From Treponema sp. (GTDB lineage Bacteria > Spirochaetota > Spirochaetia > Treponematales > Treponemataceae), in the NCBI GenBank assembly GCA_017961705.1, contig JAGCWT010000220.1:1-55729 (forward strand): 55,729 nt of DNA, given 5' to 3'. Positions within the stretch are counted from its first letter, which is position 1. Each line of letters opens with the position of its first letter. The position numbers and the translations under genes were made by a program. The notes beneath the pieces were generated by a model, which made no database searches, was not told where the DNA came from, and worked only from the letters and a program-made list of their open reading frames with translations. Shown piece after piece: positions 43,205 to 51,489 of the stretch.

Positions 43205-44035
43205 ATGGCAAAATTTATTTCGTGGAATATAGATTCATTAAATGCGGCACTTACTTCAACTTCGGCAAGAGCTATTCTTTCCCAGGACGTGCTAAAAAAA
43301 ATTGCGTCTTACGGTGCAGACATAATTGCAATTCAAGAAACAAAACTGCCCGCAGAAGGACCATCCGACAAGCATCTGGAGCTTTTAAAATCCTACCTTC
43401 CAGGCTACAACATTGAATGGATTTCTTCTGTTCCCCCTGCAAAAAAAGGCTATGCAGGAACAATGGTTCTGTACAAAGAAGGTCTTACGGCTAAAAAGCT
43501 TACGCCAAGGCTTGGTGCTCCAGACACAATGGATGACGAGGGCCGCCTGCTCACACTCGAATTTGAAAACTTCTATTTTGTGAATGTCTACACACCCAAC
43601 TCCGGTGACGGGCTTAAAAGACTTACCGAACGCCAAAAATGGGATGCCCTATACGCCGACTACCTTTCTTCCCTGGACAAGAAAAAAGCGGTAATCGCCT
43701 GCGGAGACTTTAATGTTGCCCACAAGGAAATTGACTTGGCAAATCCTGCAAGCAATCATTTTTCGGCAGGCTTCACGGACCAAGAAAGGGAAGGCTTTAC
43801 CCAGCTTCTGAGCAAGGGCTTTGTAGACAGCTTCCGCTTTGTTCATGGAGACGTAAAAAGCATCTATTCTTGGTGGGGGCAAAGAATCAAAACCAGCAAG
43901 ATAAACAATTCAGGCTGGCGCATAGATTATTTTCTTGTCAGCGACCGCATCAAAGACAAAATAAAAAAATCCGAGATGATTGATTCAGGCCCACGCCAAG
44001 ACCACACTCCCATTCTTTTGGAAATTGAAGTATAA
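43205..44035 (+). CDS. Exodeoxyribonuclease III / AP endonuclease
   Basis: Base-excision repair nuclease. 276 residues carry the whole family signature: SWNIDSL at the start, the metal-binding Glu in IQETKLP, FVNVYTPNSG, GDFNVAH, WWGQRIKTSKINNSGWRIDY, and DHTPI at the end. Length matches ExoA/XthA. A ribosome site aaaggaag lies 7 bases before the ATG. It converges with the histidine phosphatase gene, leaving only 4 bases between them. Confidence 0.95.
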   Translation: MAKFISWNIDSLNAALTSTSARAILSQDVLKKIASYGADIIAIQETKLPAEGPSDKHLELLKSYLPGYNIEWISSVPPAKKGYAGTMVLYKEGLTAKKLTPRLGAPDTMDDEGRLLTLEFENFYFVNVYTPNSGDGLKRLTERQKWDALYADYLSSLDKKKAVIACGDFNVAHKEIDLANPASNHFSAGFTDQEREGFTQLLSKGFVDSFRFVHGDVKSIYSWWGQRIKTSKINNSGWRIDYFLVSDRIKDKIKKSEMIDSGPRQDHTPILLEIEV

Positions 44036-44039
44036 GGCT

Positions 44040-44648
44040 TTATACAAGATATGAGCTGTCGCTGATTCTTTTTATAATCCTTTTTCCTTCATCATTCTCA
44101 TGCATAAAAGATACACCTCCCGGCAAACCGAATATCTCGCAGGAGTTTAATGCCTCTGCACTTAGCCCCAAGAACATTGCATTAAAGGCGCTAAGCAAAT
44201 CTCCGTGAGAAACAATGATAATGTTCTCCTGGTCATTCTCCATTATCTCATCAAAAAAAGGTTTTAGTCTGTTCCACTCATCCCTTCGGCTTTCTGCATC
44301 AGAGAACATTCTGTCGTCAATGCTTTTTTCAACCTGTTCAATGTTATCGCGAAGCCACTGAACCGACTGTCCGCAGCATTTGCCAAGATTTCTTTCCCTC
44401 AGTTCAAATCTTAACTTTGGAACAAGCCCCAAACTTTTTCCAATTTCTTCTGCAGTTTCTTTTGCACGAAGTAAATCGGATGAATACAAGACAAATTCTT
44501 TTTCTCCCAATTCAGCTTTTAGTTTTTCGCCAATACGCTTTGCCTGCTCAACACCAGTTTCCGTAAGTTTCCAATCCGTCCAGGAACCAACCATTCCGTT
44601 GGTGTGATGAAGTGATTGCGTGTGTTGAATGGTTATTATTGTTTTCAT
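44040..44648 (-). CDS. Histidine phosphatase superfamily protein with variant RHG motif
   Basis: 202 residues from ATG 44648 (CTGGAG upstream). The usual RHG-(E/Q)-T start is replaced by IQHTQSLHH: the catalytic His is kept but Arg and Gly are changed to Gln and Thr. The second catalytic region IIVSHGDLLSAF is intact. Substrate unknown. It is the third gene of an rsgA-GNAT-phosphatase operon, 2 bases after the GNAT stop codon. Confidence 0.8.
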   Translation of the reverse strand: MKTIITIQHTQSLHHTNGMVGSWTDWKLTETGVEQAKRIGEKLKAELGEKEFVLYSSDLLRAKETAEEIGKSLGLVPKLRFELRERNLGKCCGQSVQWLRDNIEQVEKSIDDRMFSDAESRRDEWNRLKPFFDEIMENDQENIIIVSHGDLLSAFNAMFLGLSAEALNSCEIFGLPGGVSFMHENDEGKRIIKRISDSSYLV

Positions 44649-44650
44649 TT

Positions 44651-45466
44651 TTACTCCAGAAGATTCTTGACCACTTTTGTAATTTTGGATTCCCCACCCT
44701 TGTGGTTCCAATAGAATTGAACGTCGCTGCCAACAACAGGTTTTGCCTGCAAGTTATCAGAAAGCTTTGCTGGTATTACAAGTTCCCAGTAGCGCACATT
44801 ATAAATTTCACCCTGAATGGATTCCACGCGGCCAAGATGCTGGTCAAATATCTGCATAAAACCTTCCTGAACTTTTACCTTTCTATAGTCAGGAAATTCT
44901 TTGCTGATTTTTTCCAGCAGCTTTTCATCGCCAATTTTTGCAAAGTCCCCGCTCTCTATGAATTTCCCCTTGCAAGACTTAAAGGCATCTGTTAACGGAT
45001 AGCAAAGATATGCATCGTATGAATTTCCTTCTGCATCCGTAATTCCGTACTTACTGCACAATTCAAATCCAAACTTGGGATAATAGCCCGGTTCACCTGC
45101 AAGAATAATCCCCGCAATTCCATTTTTCTTGGCAAGCTTTATACTTGCTACAAGCAGTGTGCCGCCAATGCCGTTACCTTCCACGGTAGGTTCAACAGAC
45201 AGAGGCCCCAAAAGTGCAACCTCTCTTTTTGCGCTGCCGTCATCAATCCAAGCCTTTGTGTAAAAAACAGCACCAACAATTTTACCGTCAAGTTCGGCAA
45301 CACGGCTTATCTGGGGAATATAATCTTTTGATTCCCTAATGATTCTAACCATATTGTGTTCAGAACAACCAGGCCCAAACTTATTCCAAAAACTCCTCAT
45401 GGTCATAAGTTCTGTATTTTTGTAATCTGCCGGTTTTTCTGCCCTGATGATTAAGTTATTCAACAT
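44651..45466 (-). CDS. GNAT family N-acetyltransferase, two-domain
   Basis: 271 residues. An N-terminal YhbS-like GNAT domain (about 1-165) has LLGPLSVEPTVEGNGIGGTLL and GEPGYYPKFGFEL. A C-terminal domain of about 90 residues contains VESIQGEIYNVRYWELVIPA and resembles a small beta domain. The AAAGGAG ribosome site lies within the end of rsgA, so translation follows from that gene. Substrate unknown. Confidence 0.82.
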   Translation of the reverse strand: MLNNLIIRAEKPADYKNTELMTMRSFWNKFGPGCSEHNMVRIIRESKDYIPQISRVAELDGKIVGAVFYTKAWIDDGSAKREVALLGPLSVEPTVEGNGIGGTLLVASIKLAKKNGIAGIILAGEPGYYPKFGFELCSKYGITDAEGNSYDAYLCYPLTDAFKSCKGKFIESGDFAKIGDEKLLEKISKEFPDYRKVKVQEGFMQIFDQHLGRVESIQGEIYNVRYWELVIPAKLSDNLQAKPVVGSDVQFYWNHKGGESKITKVVKNLLE

Positions 45467-45472
45467 ACGCTT

Positions 45473-46504
45473 TTACTCCTTTATATCCCAACCCATGTAC
45501 TTGTTTTTCTGATATTTCTTTGTGAACTTTGCAATCCGAATCATCTTGGCTTTACCCCATTCATTTTCCTTATGAAGCTGAAGATACGTAGACCACCGCT
45601 CCTCGCTAAGGCTGCCGTCTTCCAGAGCCGCACGAACAGCACAGCCCGGCTCGTTTATATGGGAACAGTCATTGAATTTGCATTGTCCAAAAAGACCCAC
45701 AATATCGGAAAAGGTTTCATCTATTCCGTCTTCCATATCAAGCACGCCAATTTCGCGCATACCGGGAGTGTCCATAATCCAGACTCCGTTTTTTAGTCTG
45801 AACAAATGCCGGTAGGTTGTGGTATGACGCCCCTTTCCGTCTGCATCGCGGATGTGTTTTACATCCATCAAGTCTTCACCGTTCAATGTGTTCAGCAAAG
45901 TGGATTTTCCAACACCCGAAGAACCAACCAAGGCAATCGTTTTACCTTCCTGCATATACGGCTCAAGTTTTTCCAGACCATAACCTGTAAGCGAACTGAT
46001 TGCAACAACATCGGCCTTGTCGCAAACTGCCTTTGTAATTTCCACCTTAAGCTCTACGTCTTCACACAGATCTGACTTGGAAAGAATTACGACAGGCTTT
46101 GCTCCGGTCTGCAAGGTAATGGAAACGTAGCGGGCAATTCTGTTTTCACTGTAATCCTGATTCAGAGAAGTAACAATAAAGACATAATCAAAATTGGCCG
46201 CAATGGTTTCTTCAAGAAGATTCTTTAAAAAAGATTCTGCATGGCCGCTCCGGTTTGGACGCTTAAATGCTGTAGCGCGTGGAAGCACTTCGTCAATCAA
46301 GGCATCACCATATTCATTTGTAGCAACCTTCACATAGTCGCCAACAACAGGTGGTTCCAGCCCCAGATTGTAAAACTTTCCCTTTAGCTTTCCGGTCAGC
46401 TCAAGGTCGCTATTTACACACTTGTCTTCTCCACATGGCAAAAGTGTAAACTGATTCTTCTGTACGCATGATACGCGCGCAGTAATAAGAGTATTTGATT
46501 TCAT
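45473..46504 (-). CDS. rsgA: Ribosome small-subunit-dependent GTPase A
   Basis: Late 30S assembly GTPase. 343 residues: N-terminal OB fold (about 8-80), circularly permuted GTPase with SKSD (G4) before the G1 loop GSSGVGKST and DTPG (G3), and a C-terminal zinc finger with CKFNDCSHINEPGC. Length and order are standard. It heads a three-gene operon. The 228-base upstream gap carries a long inverted repeat (ctccgctttt/aaaagcggag) and a possible short reading frame. Confidence 0.93.
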   Translation of the reverse strand: MKSNTLITARVSCVQKNQFTLLPCGEDKCVNSDLELTGKLKGKFYNLGLEPPVVGDYVKVATNEYGDALIDEVLPRATAFKRPNRSGHAESFLKNLLEETIAANFDYVFIVTSLNQDYSENRIARYVSITLQTGAKPVVILSKSDLCEDVELKVEITKAVCDKADVVAISSLTGYGLEKLEPYMQEGKTIALVGSSGVGKSTLLNTLNGEDLMDVKHIRDADGKGRHTTTYRHLFRLKNGVWIMDTPGMREIGVLDMEDGIDETFSDIVGLFGQCKFNDCSHINEPGCAVRAALEDGSLSEERWSTYLQLHKENEWGKAKMIRIAKFTKKYQKNKYMGWDIKE

Positions 46505-46549
46505 TTGAATTTCCTAAAAGCGAATATAAATATCCAAAAAGATATTCCA

Positions 46550-46634
46550 ACACAGCTCCGCTTTTAGTACAAGAAAGGTGCAATAGAGTTTATGCGTCTT
46601 TTACTATGCATAAAAAGCGGAGGTCGAAACATTA
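46550..46634. repeat. Inverted repeat upstream of rsgA
   Basis: 10-bp arms ctccgctttt and aaaagcggag separated by about 50 bases, lying between the presumed rsgA promoter region and its ATG. No clear T-run follows on the minus strand, so it is not a standard terminator. Confidence 0.5.
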
Positions 46635-46732
46635 AACAAACAAATCATAATCTTTCTCAACCTCCTGAATAATTAATTTAATGCTACACTATCACAAGTC
46701 AAATTTTTGTTCAAGTATGTTTCAAGTATTTT

Positions 46733-47413
46733 TTACTGCCGCAAAAATTTCAAGACAGCATCGTTGAATTCCGAAGGATTTTTGTTTGCAACAAAATGAT
46801 TTCCCTTTATGAATTTTAATTCAGCACGAGATATATTTTCTGCGATTAGCTTTGTGTGCTTTTCTTTTACCATGTCCTTTGTTCCGGCAATAACCAGAAC
46901 CGGGGCTTGGATTTTCTTTAGTTCTTCCAGAGGAATGTTGGGGTCGTTTACCATTAGTCCAAGCATCTCGGCATTGGCTTTTGCACCGGGGCTTTTCTTT
47001 GCAAATGCACTTGCAATTTTATACCCTATCTCTATTGGTATCTGTGTTGCAGCTTTTATTCCGCCAGTGTTAATATTTCCACCGTTCAAAACCAGCTTGT
47101 TAACCCTGGACGGATATTTGATTGCAAAAATCATTGCAATGTTTGCTCCGTCAGAAAAACCAAGAATGTTTGCCTTGTCCAAACCGTGGCTGTCCATAAA
47201 CGAAAGCAAATCATCAGCAAACTGCCTGATTGTAAAAGGGGCGCTTCCTCTTTTGGTCTTTCCGTGTCCCCTTGTGTCCAGCGCAAACACATGGTAGGCC
47301 AGAGAAAAGGCATCCATCTGATTTGAAAAATAGCTTGAATCCTCTCCGTTTCCGTGCAGAAGAATCAGCGGCTCCCCTGCCCCACGTTCAAGATAAAAAT
47401 GCGATATGCCCAT
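46733..47413 (-). CDS. Alpha/beta hydrolase
   Basis: 226 residues with oxyanion loop LLHGNGED, nucleophile elbow GFSDGAN (catalytic Ser), acid Asp in AGTKD, and catalytic His in GNHFVA. No lid insertion of note. Likely a carboxylesterase or lactonase; substrate unknown. The region just before the ATG has TGC-TAGCAT-like bases 6-10 bases upstream and no ribosome site, so a leaderless mRNA is possible. Confidence 0.87.
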   Translation of the reverse strand: MGISHFYLERGAGEPLILLHGNGEDSSYFSNQMDAFSLAYHVFALDTRGHGKTKRGSAPFTIRQFADDLLSFMDSHGLDKANILGFSDGANIAMIFAIKYPSRVNKLVLNGGNINTGGIKAATQIPIEIGYKIASAFAKKSPGAKANAEMLGLMVNDPNIPLEELKKIQAPVLVIAGTKDMVKEKHTKLIAENISRAELKFIKGNHFVANKNPSEFNDAVLKFLRQ

Positions 47414-47568
47414 GCAATTATGCTAGCACCTTTTTGTGGATTAATCTATGCAGTTAAGTTCAGCAAATAATTTTAAAAATATTTTTGTAAAAAACGATTT
47501 TGCCACTATCTTTTTACGGCTTATCTGGTAGAATATAAGGTAGAAAAATAAACTGAGAGGAATGAAAT

Positions 47569-48495
47569 ATGGCGATGAGACTTGTTACTCGTTCTGATTT
47601 TGACGGATTGGCCTGCGGTGCACTTTTGCTCGAAGCTGGTGTAATTGACCATTGGAAATTTGCTCACCCCAAAGATTTGCAAGACGGGCTTGTTCCAATC
47701 GACAGCAATGACTGTCTTGCCAACGTTCCCTTTGTGGAAGGCTGTGGCCTTTGGTTTGACCATCATTCAAGCGAATTTGAACGCAACCAGCTAGAAGGAA
47801 AATACAAGGGTGAAAGCCGAATAACACCTTCCTGTGCAAGAATCATTTACGAGTATTACGGTGGAAAGGAAAAATTCAAAAACTTTGATGAGCTTATGGT
47901 AGCAGTAGACAAAGTTGACTCTGGAAACCTGACCATAGATGAAATTCAAAATCCAAAGGGATGGATTCTTGTGGGATTTTTAATGGACCCCAGAACGGGT
48001 CTTGGCCGCTGGCGTGAATTCACAGTGCCAAACTATGCCCTGATGGAAAAGCTTATGGTTGCTTGCCGCGACAAATCAACGGAAGAAATTCTTGCAATGC
48101 CAGATGTAAAGGAACGCATAGAAGTTTACAATGAGCAGACGGAAAAATTCAAGGAGATGGTAAAAGCCCACACATCAGTCGAAGGCAACGTAATCATCTC
48201 TGACCTGCGCGGAGTAGACCCAATCTACACTGGCAACCGCTTCTTAATTTACAGCATGTACCCCGAGCAGAATATTTCCGCATGGATTGTAACTGGAAAA
48301 GGCGGCGAAGGTTGCTCTGCTGCGGTAGGCTACAGCATCCTGAACAAGACAAGCAAGGTTAACGTAGGAAGCCTAATGCTAAAGTACGGTGGCGGTGGTC
48401 ACGAAAAAGTCGGCACCTGCCAGTTCACAAGCAAGAACATGGACACGGACCTTCCAAAGATGCTTGCTGAACTTAAGGCACAGGCAAACAGCTAA
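47569..48495 (+). CDS. DHH-family phosphoesterase
   Basis: 308 residues with metal motifs RSDFDGLACGALL (motif I) and GLWFDHHSSEF (DHH motif), and the DHHA1-type GGGGHEKVGTC at the C-terminus. Relatives are nanoRNases, pAp phosphatases or exopolyphosphatases; the substrate cannot be resolved here. A GAGAGGA ribosome site precedes the ATG. It ends at a strong terminator. Confidence 0.87.
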   Translation: MAMRLVTRSDFDGLACGALLLEAGVIDHWKFAHPKDLQDGLVPIDSNDCLANVPFVEGCGLWFDHHSSEFERNQLEGKYKGESRITPSCARIIYEYYGGKEKFKNFDELMVAVDKVDSGNLTIDEIQNPKGWILVGFLMDPRTGLGRWREFTVPNYALMEKLMVACRDKSTEEILAMPDVKERIEVYNEQTEKFKEMVKAHTSVEGNVIISDLRGVDPIYTGNRFLIYSMYPEQNISAWIVTGKGGEGCSAAVGYSILNKTSKVNVGSLMLKYGGGGHEKVGTCQFTSKNMDTDLPKMLAELKAQANS

Positions 48496-48498
48496 GGC

Positions 48499-48555
48499 AA
48501 AAAAAATGGCATACATACCAGAAAAAAATACAAGTCCGGTATGTATGCTTTTTTT
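48499..48555. terminator. Bidirectional intrinsic terminator
   Basis: Perfect 11-bp stem gcatacatacc (48509-48519) / ggtatgtatgc (48538-48548), with an A-run to the left and ttttttttatttt to the right, serving the DHH gene and nadR, which converge here. Confidence 0.92.
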
Positions 48556-49580
48556 TATTTTCCCGCTTCGAATAATTCTTTTACATATTTTACAGCCGTG
48601 TCAAATCTGGTGTTGTAGTCACCGCTTATCGTCTTAAAGCTATACCCATTCCGGGTATAATAAGATTTAAGCATTTCGCTGTACTTTTTACGGTCGGCAG
48701 CAATAACTTCGCTACGGTCACCATCCTGCACCCAGTCAACATCCGGCTCCAGAAAAAGAATCAAGTCGTAGGAATTCAAAGCGGCTATTGCATCCGCAAG
48801 TTTTCCGTTCCTAGCTGCATCTTCATCCTTTAGGAAGTCAAGAAAGAAATGGGTTACAAGGCAGTCCGTGTCTTCAAAGAAAACCTTGTTGCTTTTTCCA
48901 ATAAGCCTAAGCTCCTTTGCCTTATGCTCCACAAGGATTCTTGTAAAATCTTCGCTAAGCATGTACTCGTCCGTTCCAGACAACTCAGACAAATCTCTGC
49001 CTACTTCTTCCAGATAGACGGTGTTAAAATAATTTGCCAGATTTATTGTAAGGGTGGACTTTCCGGCACTTTCGCCTCCAATCAGAAGGACTTTCTTGGT
49101 AAAGTAGGAGCGCACCACTTGCGGCATCCAATCCCAGTGGCCATAAATGTCCTTGCGTATATCAGTTGAATTATATACGTTGCGCGGAAAGATTATGTAA
49201 TCAGAATCTTTGTAGCACTTGTTCCAAAAGCTGTTTTGATCATAATCACTTCCGCTAAAGACCACATCAATTTTTTTACCAACCGCATTTTTTACTTGCG
49301 TGCAGTCGTCTTCCCAAAGATCTTCACCGTAGTCCTTTTTATTTTTTACCCTGTCCTTTAGGGAAAGAATCTTAACGTTGCCCAAATGCTTTGTTAGCTG
49401 GTAGACCCATCTTATTTTTATCCTGAGCGGAACATCCGTATCGTCGCCACGGTATGAGATTACGATATATAATTCCTCGCAAAGCCCAGCCGCTTTTATG
49501 ATGCATTCCAAGTGGCCAAGATGAAGGGGATTGAATGAACCTCCGTACATGCCAACTTTATATTTCTTCTTGTTTATCAT
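48555..49580 (-). CDS. nadR: NadR-like NMN adenylyltransferase / ribosylnicotinamide kinase
   Basis: Bifunctional NAD salvage enzyme: phosphorylates nicotinamide riboside and adenylates NMN to NAD. 341 residues from ATG 49580, 9 bases after AGGAGG. The N-terminal nucleotidyltransferase has GGSFNPLHLGHLE and NVYNSTDIRKD; the C-terminal P-loop kinase has IGGESAGKST and EEVGRDL. The N-terminal HTH of enterobacterial NadR is absent, so regulation is left to NrtR. It overlaps the end of pnuC by 23 bases. Confidence 0.93.
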   Translation of the reverse strand: MINKKKYKVGMYGGSFNPLHLGHLECIIKAAGLCEELYIVISYRGDDTDVPLRIKIRWVYQLTKHLGNVKILSLKDRVKNKKDYGEDLWEDDCTQVKNAVGKKIDVVFSGSDYDQNSFWNKCYKDSDYIIFPRNVYNSTDIRKDIYGHWDWMPQVVRSYFTKKVLLIGGESAGKSTLTINLANYFNTVYLEEVGRDLSELSGTDEYMLSEDFTRILVEHKAKELRLIGKSNKVFFEDTDCLVTHFFLDFLKDEDAARNGKLADAIAALNSYDLILFLEPDVDWVQDGDRSEVIAADRKKYSEMLKSYYTRNGYSFKTISGDYNTRFDTAVKYVKELFEAGK

Positions 49581-50289
49581 TTTCAGCATCCTCCTTTTGA
49601 ACTTTTTTGGATTCAATGAACCACTTTACAAACATGATGACCGCATTAATCAGGAAGACAGCCCACATCAGCAAAACGGAAATGCTTGCACCCTCTGTTG
49701 AAAGAGCCGCTATCCACATTATTACGGACACAACGTCTACGGCAATCCAGACAACCCACTGTTCCATGAACCTTTTTATCATCAGTATTTGCGCTATTAT
49801 GGAAAGAACGGTGCTCATGCTGTCTACAAGGGGAAGGTTTCCACCCAGCAGTTTTAGAACCCAGGCATACCCAAAGACACCAAGCAGGCTTATTGCAACA
49901 AGCAGCAAATCCATTTTTACGGACATGCGTTTTTTGTACACCTCATTGGTTTCTCCATTCATGTTCTTTTTCCATGCCACCCATCCAATAATGTTTGTTG
50001 GCAAATAATAGAGCAAGTTGAGCATTACGTCGCCATAATATTTTGCCTTCCATGCAATATAGGCATAGAGGATTGTGTTGATTGTTCCGAACAGGTAATT
50101 TGATATTCTTCCCATTCCGCAGAAGATGACGCATATTACTCCGGAACAAGATGCAAGTATGCCAATCCATGTGTCCTTCTGGTAAATTGACACACCCAAA
50201 ATTATTATGGTTGCAAGAAAGAGCCAACTGACCTGCCACTTTTTCCATCCAGACAATTCCCTTTTAATTGAAACTTTTAACTTTTCCAT
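49558..50289 (-). CDS. pnuC: Nicotinamide riboside transporter
   Basis: Integral membrane facilitator for nicotinamide riboside. 243 residues with seven or eight helices and the family motifs GRISNYLFGTINTILYAYIAWKAKYYGD and MEQWVVWIAVDVVSVIMW. It sits between nrtR (3-base gap upstream) and nadR (overlap downstream), which traps the imported riboside by phosphorylation. Confidence 0.94.
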   Translation of the reverse strand: MEKLKVSIKRELSGWKKWQVSWLFLATIIILGVSIYQKDTWIGILASCSGVICVIFCGMGRISNYLFGTINTILYAYIAWKAKYYGDVMLNLLYYLPTNIIGWVAWKKNMNGETNEVYKKRMSVKMDLLLVAISLLGVFGYAWVLKLLGGNLPLVDSMSTVLSIIAQILMIKRFMEQWVVWIAVDVVSVIMWIAALSTEGASISVLLMWAVFLINAVIMFVKWFIESKKVQKEDAENDKQEEI

Positions 50290-50292
50290 AAG

Positions 50293-51105
50293 CTAAACCT
50301 CCTTCATCATATATTCTTTGCTTTTTCTACCGCCAGCAACTTTTGATTTTTTTTCATTGCCGGTTTGAACAATCTTTGCGCTGACCATATCCCTGAAACT
50401 TTTTTTGTAAAGCGGCCTGTTAAGAATCAACTCAAAAACAAGCTGAAGCTCCGGGAGGGTAAAGGTCTTTTCTACAAGGCAAAATGCCTGGTAGCCGTAA
50501 AAAATCTGTTCCCGCAACTTTTTTATTCCTTCTATTACAATTTCAATATGGTCGAATGCAAGTCCCTCTTTGCCCGCCAAGGTTGCCGTAAAATTTTCGT
50601 ATTTTACGATTCCGTTTTTAAAGGATTCCTTCTTGAGCGTGTAGGAAATAAAGATTCCCATTTCTTTGTTTGAAAGCTCTATGGATTGGTCCGTAAACTT
50701 TAGGTTGAACCAAGCCTCATCGCTTGTATTAGTTTCATCCGGGTCAGAAACCAGCGACATATAGGCAACACTCATCACCCTGGTTCGCGGGTCGCGGTCG
50801 GGTTTGGTGAAGGTATAAATCTGATCCAGATAAACATCCCTTAGGTGCGTTTTGCTTTGCAGAATTCTGCTTGCGGCATTGTAGGCCGTTTCGTCATTCT
50901 GAATGAATCCACCGGGAAGGGCCCAGCAGTCGATATATGGATGTTCATTTCTTTTTACAAGCAAAACTTTTAGCGATGAATAATCCTTGTTGATTCCAAG
51001 TATAAGCAAATCCGTCGTAACAGAAGGCCTTATGTAATCTTCTGGATTATAGAGCTTAAGGAATTGCTCTTCCGACAAAGCCTGCGCGTTTTTTTTGGCT
51101 TTCAT
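50293..51105 (-). CDS. nrtR: NrtR-type NAD metabolism regulator (Nudix-like plus winged helix)
   Basis: 270 residues. The N-terminal Nudix fold (about 25-160) has ALPGGFIQNDETAYNAASRI; the catalytic Nudix glutamates are mostly replaced, as expected for an ADP-ribose-sensing domain. The C-terminal winged helix (about 195-270) has QAFCLVEKTFTLPELQLVFE and a basic end. NrtR represses NAD genes and is released by ADP-ribose. It is first in the operon and preceded by two matching palindromes, so autoregulation is likely. Confidence 0.92.
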   Translation of the reverse strand: MKAKKNAQALSEEQFLKLYNPEDYIRPSVTTDLLILGINKDYSSLKVLLVKRNEHPYIDCWALPGGFIQNDETAYNAASRILQSKTHLRDVYLDQIYTFTKPDRDPRTRVMSVAYMSLVSDPDETNTSDEAWFNLKFTDQSIELSNKEMGIFISYTLKKESFKNGIVKYENFTATLAGKEGLAFDHIEIVIEGIKKLREQIFYGYQAFCLVEKTFTLPELQLVFELILNRPLYKKSFRDMVSAKIVQTGNEKKSKVAGGRKSKEYMMKEV

Positions 51106-51118
51106 TTCTTGCCTCCTT

Positions 51119-51141
51119 TTAGGTATTGAACTAATACTTAA
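51119..51141. promoter_or_regulatory. NrtR operator candidate, proximal
   Basis: 23-bp imperfect palindrome with half-sites ttaggtattg and ctaatacttaa. It lies between the -10 and the ribosome site of nrtR and shares its pattern with the site at 51165-51187. Confidence 0.7.
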
Positions 51142-51151
51142 CTTTTAATTC

Positions 51152-51180
51152 ATAATACATTTAATTAAGTATTGTGTCAA
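51152..51180 (-). promoter_or_regulatory. Promoter of the nrtR-pnuC-nadR operon
   Basis: Minus-strand TTGACA (51180-51175), 17-base spacer, TATTAT (51157-51152). Confidence 0.8.
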
Positions 51181-51187
51181 TACCTAA
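51165..51187. promoter_or_regulatory. NrtR operator candidate, distal
   Basis: 23-bp palindrome with half-sites ttaagtattg and caatacctaa, covering the -35 element. The pattern ttaRgtattg-NNN-caatacYtaa is shared with the proximal site. Confidence 0.75.
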
Positions 51188-51236
51188 TTTTTAAATTCTT
51201 GGCGGATTGCTTTTTAGGGGGAGTTTTGTTCTCTGA

Positions 51237-51257
51237 TTTAGCTGGGGTTGGGCTTGG
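51237..51257. repeat. Partial copy of the tRNA-Met 3' end
   Basis: tttagctggggttgggcttg repeats the tRNA end region at 51325-51345 with two changes, 88 bases away. Duplicated tRNA ends are typical of integration sites. Confidence 0.55.
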
Positions 51258-51289
51258 CATCTATTTGATGAACTTCAAGTTTGTTTAAA

Positions 51290-51325
51290 ATTAAAAAGCC
51301 CTATCCGTTAAGATAAGGCTTTTCT
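51290..51325 (-). terminator. Terminator after the tRNA
   Basis: Minus-strand hairpin agccttatc/ggatagggct followed by TTTTTAATTTT. Confidence 0.7.
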
Positions 51326-51326
51326 T

Positions 51327-51399
51327 TAGCTGGGGTTGGACTTGAACCAACGGCCTCCGGGTTATGAGCCCGACGAGCTGCCAACTGCTCTACCCAGCG
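51327..51399 (-). tRNA. Initiator tRNA-Met (CAT)
   Basis: 73-base cloverleaf on the minus strand: acceptor cgctggg/cccagct with position 1-72 unpaired (C-U), D stem gagc/gctc, anticodon stem with three consecutive G-C pairs (ggg ctcataa ccc), T stem gttgg/ccaac with ttcaagt loop. The unpaired 1-72 and GGG/CCC stem identify an initiator. CCA is not encoded. Confidence 0.93.
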
Positions 51400-51489
51400 T
51401 CGTACTTATTTCTAAGATACTACTATAGAAATGATAAAAGGTCAAGGGCTTTTTGCGTTCAATTTGGATTTTTCTGTAAAGCAATACCA

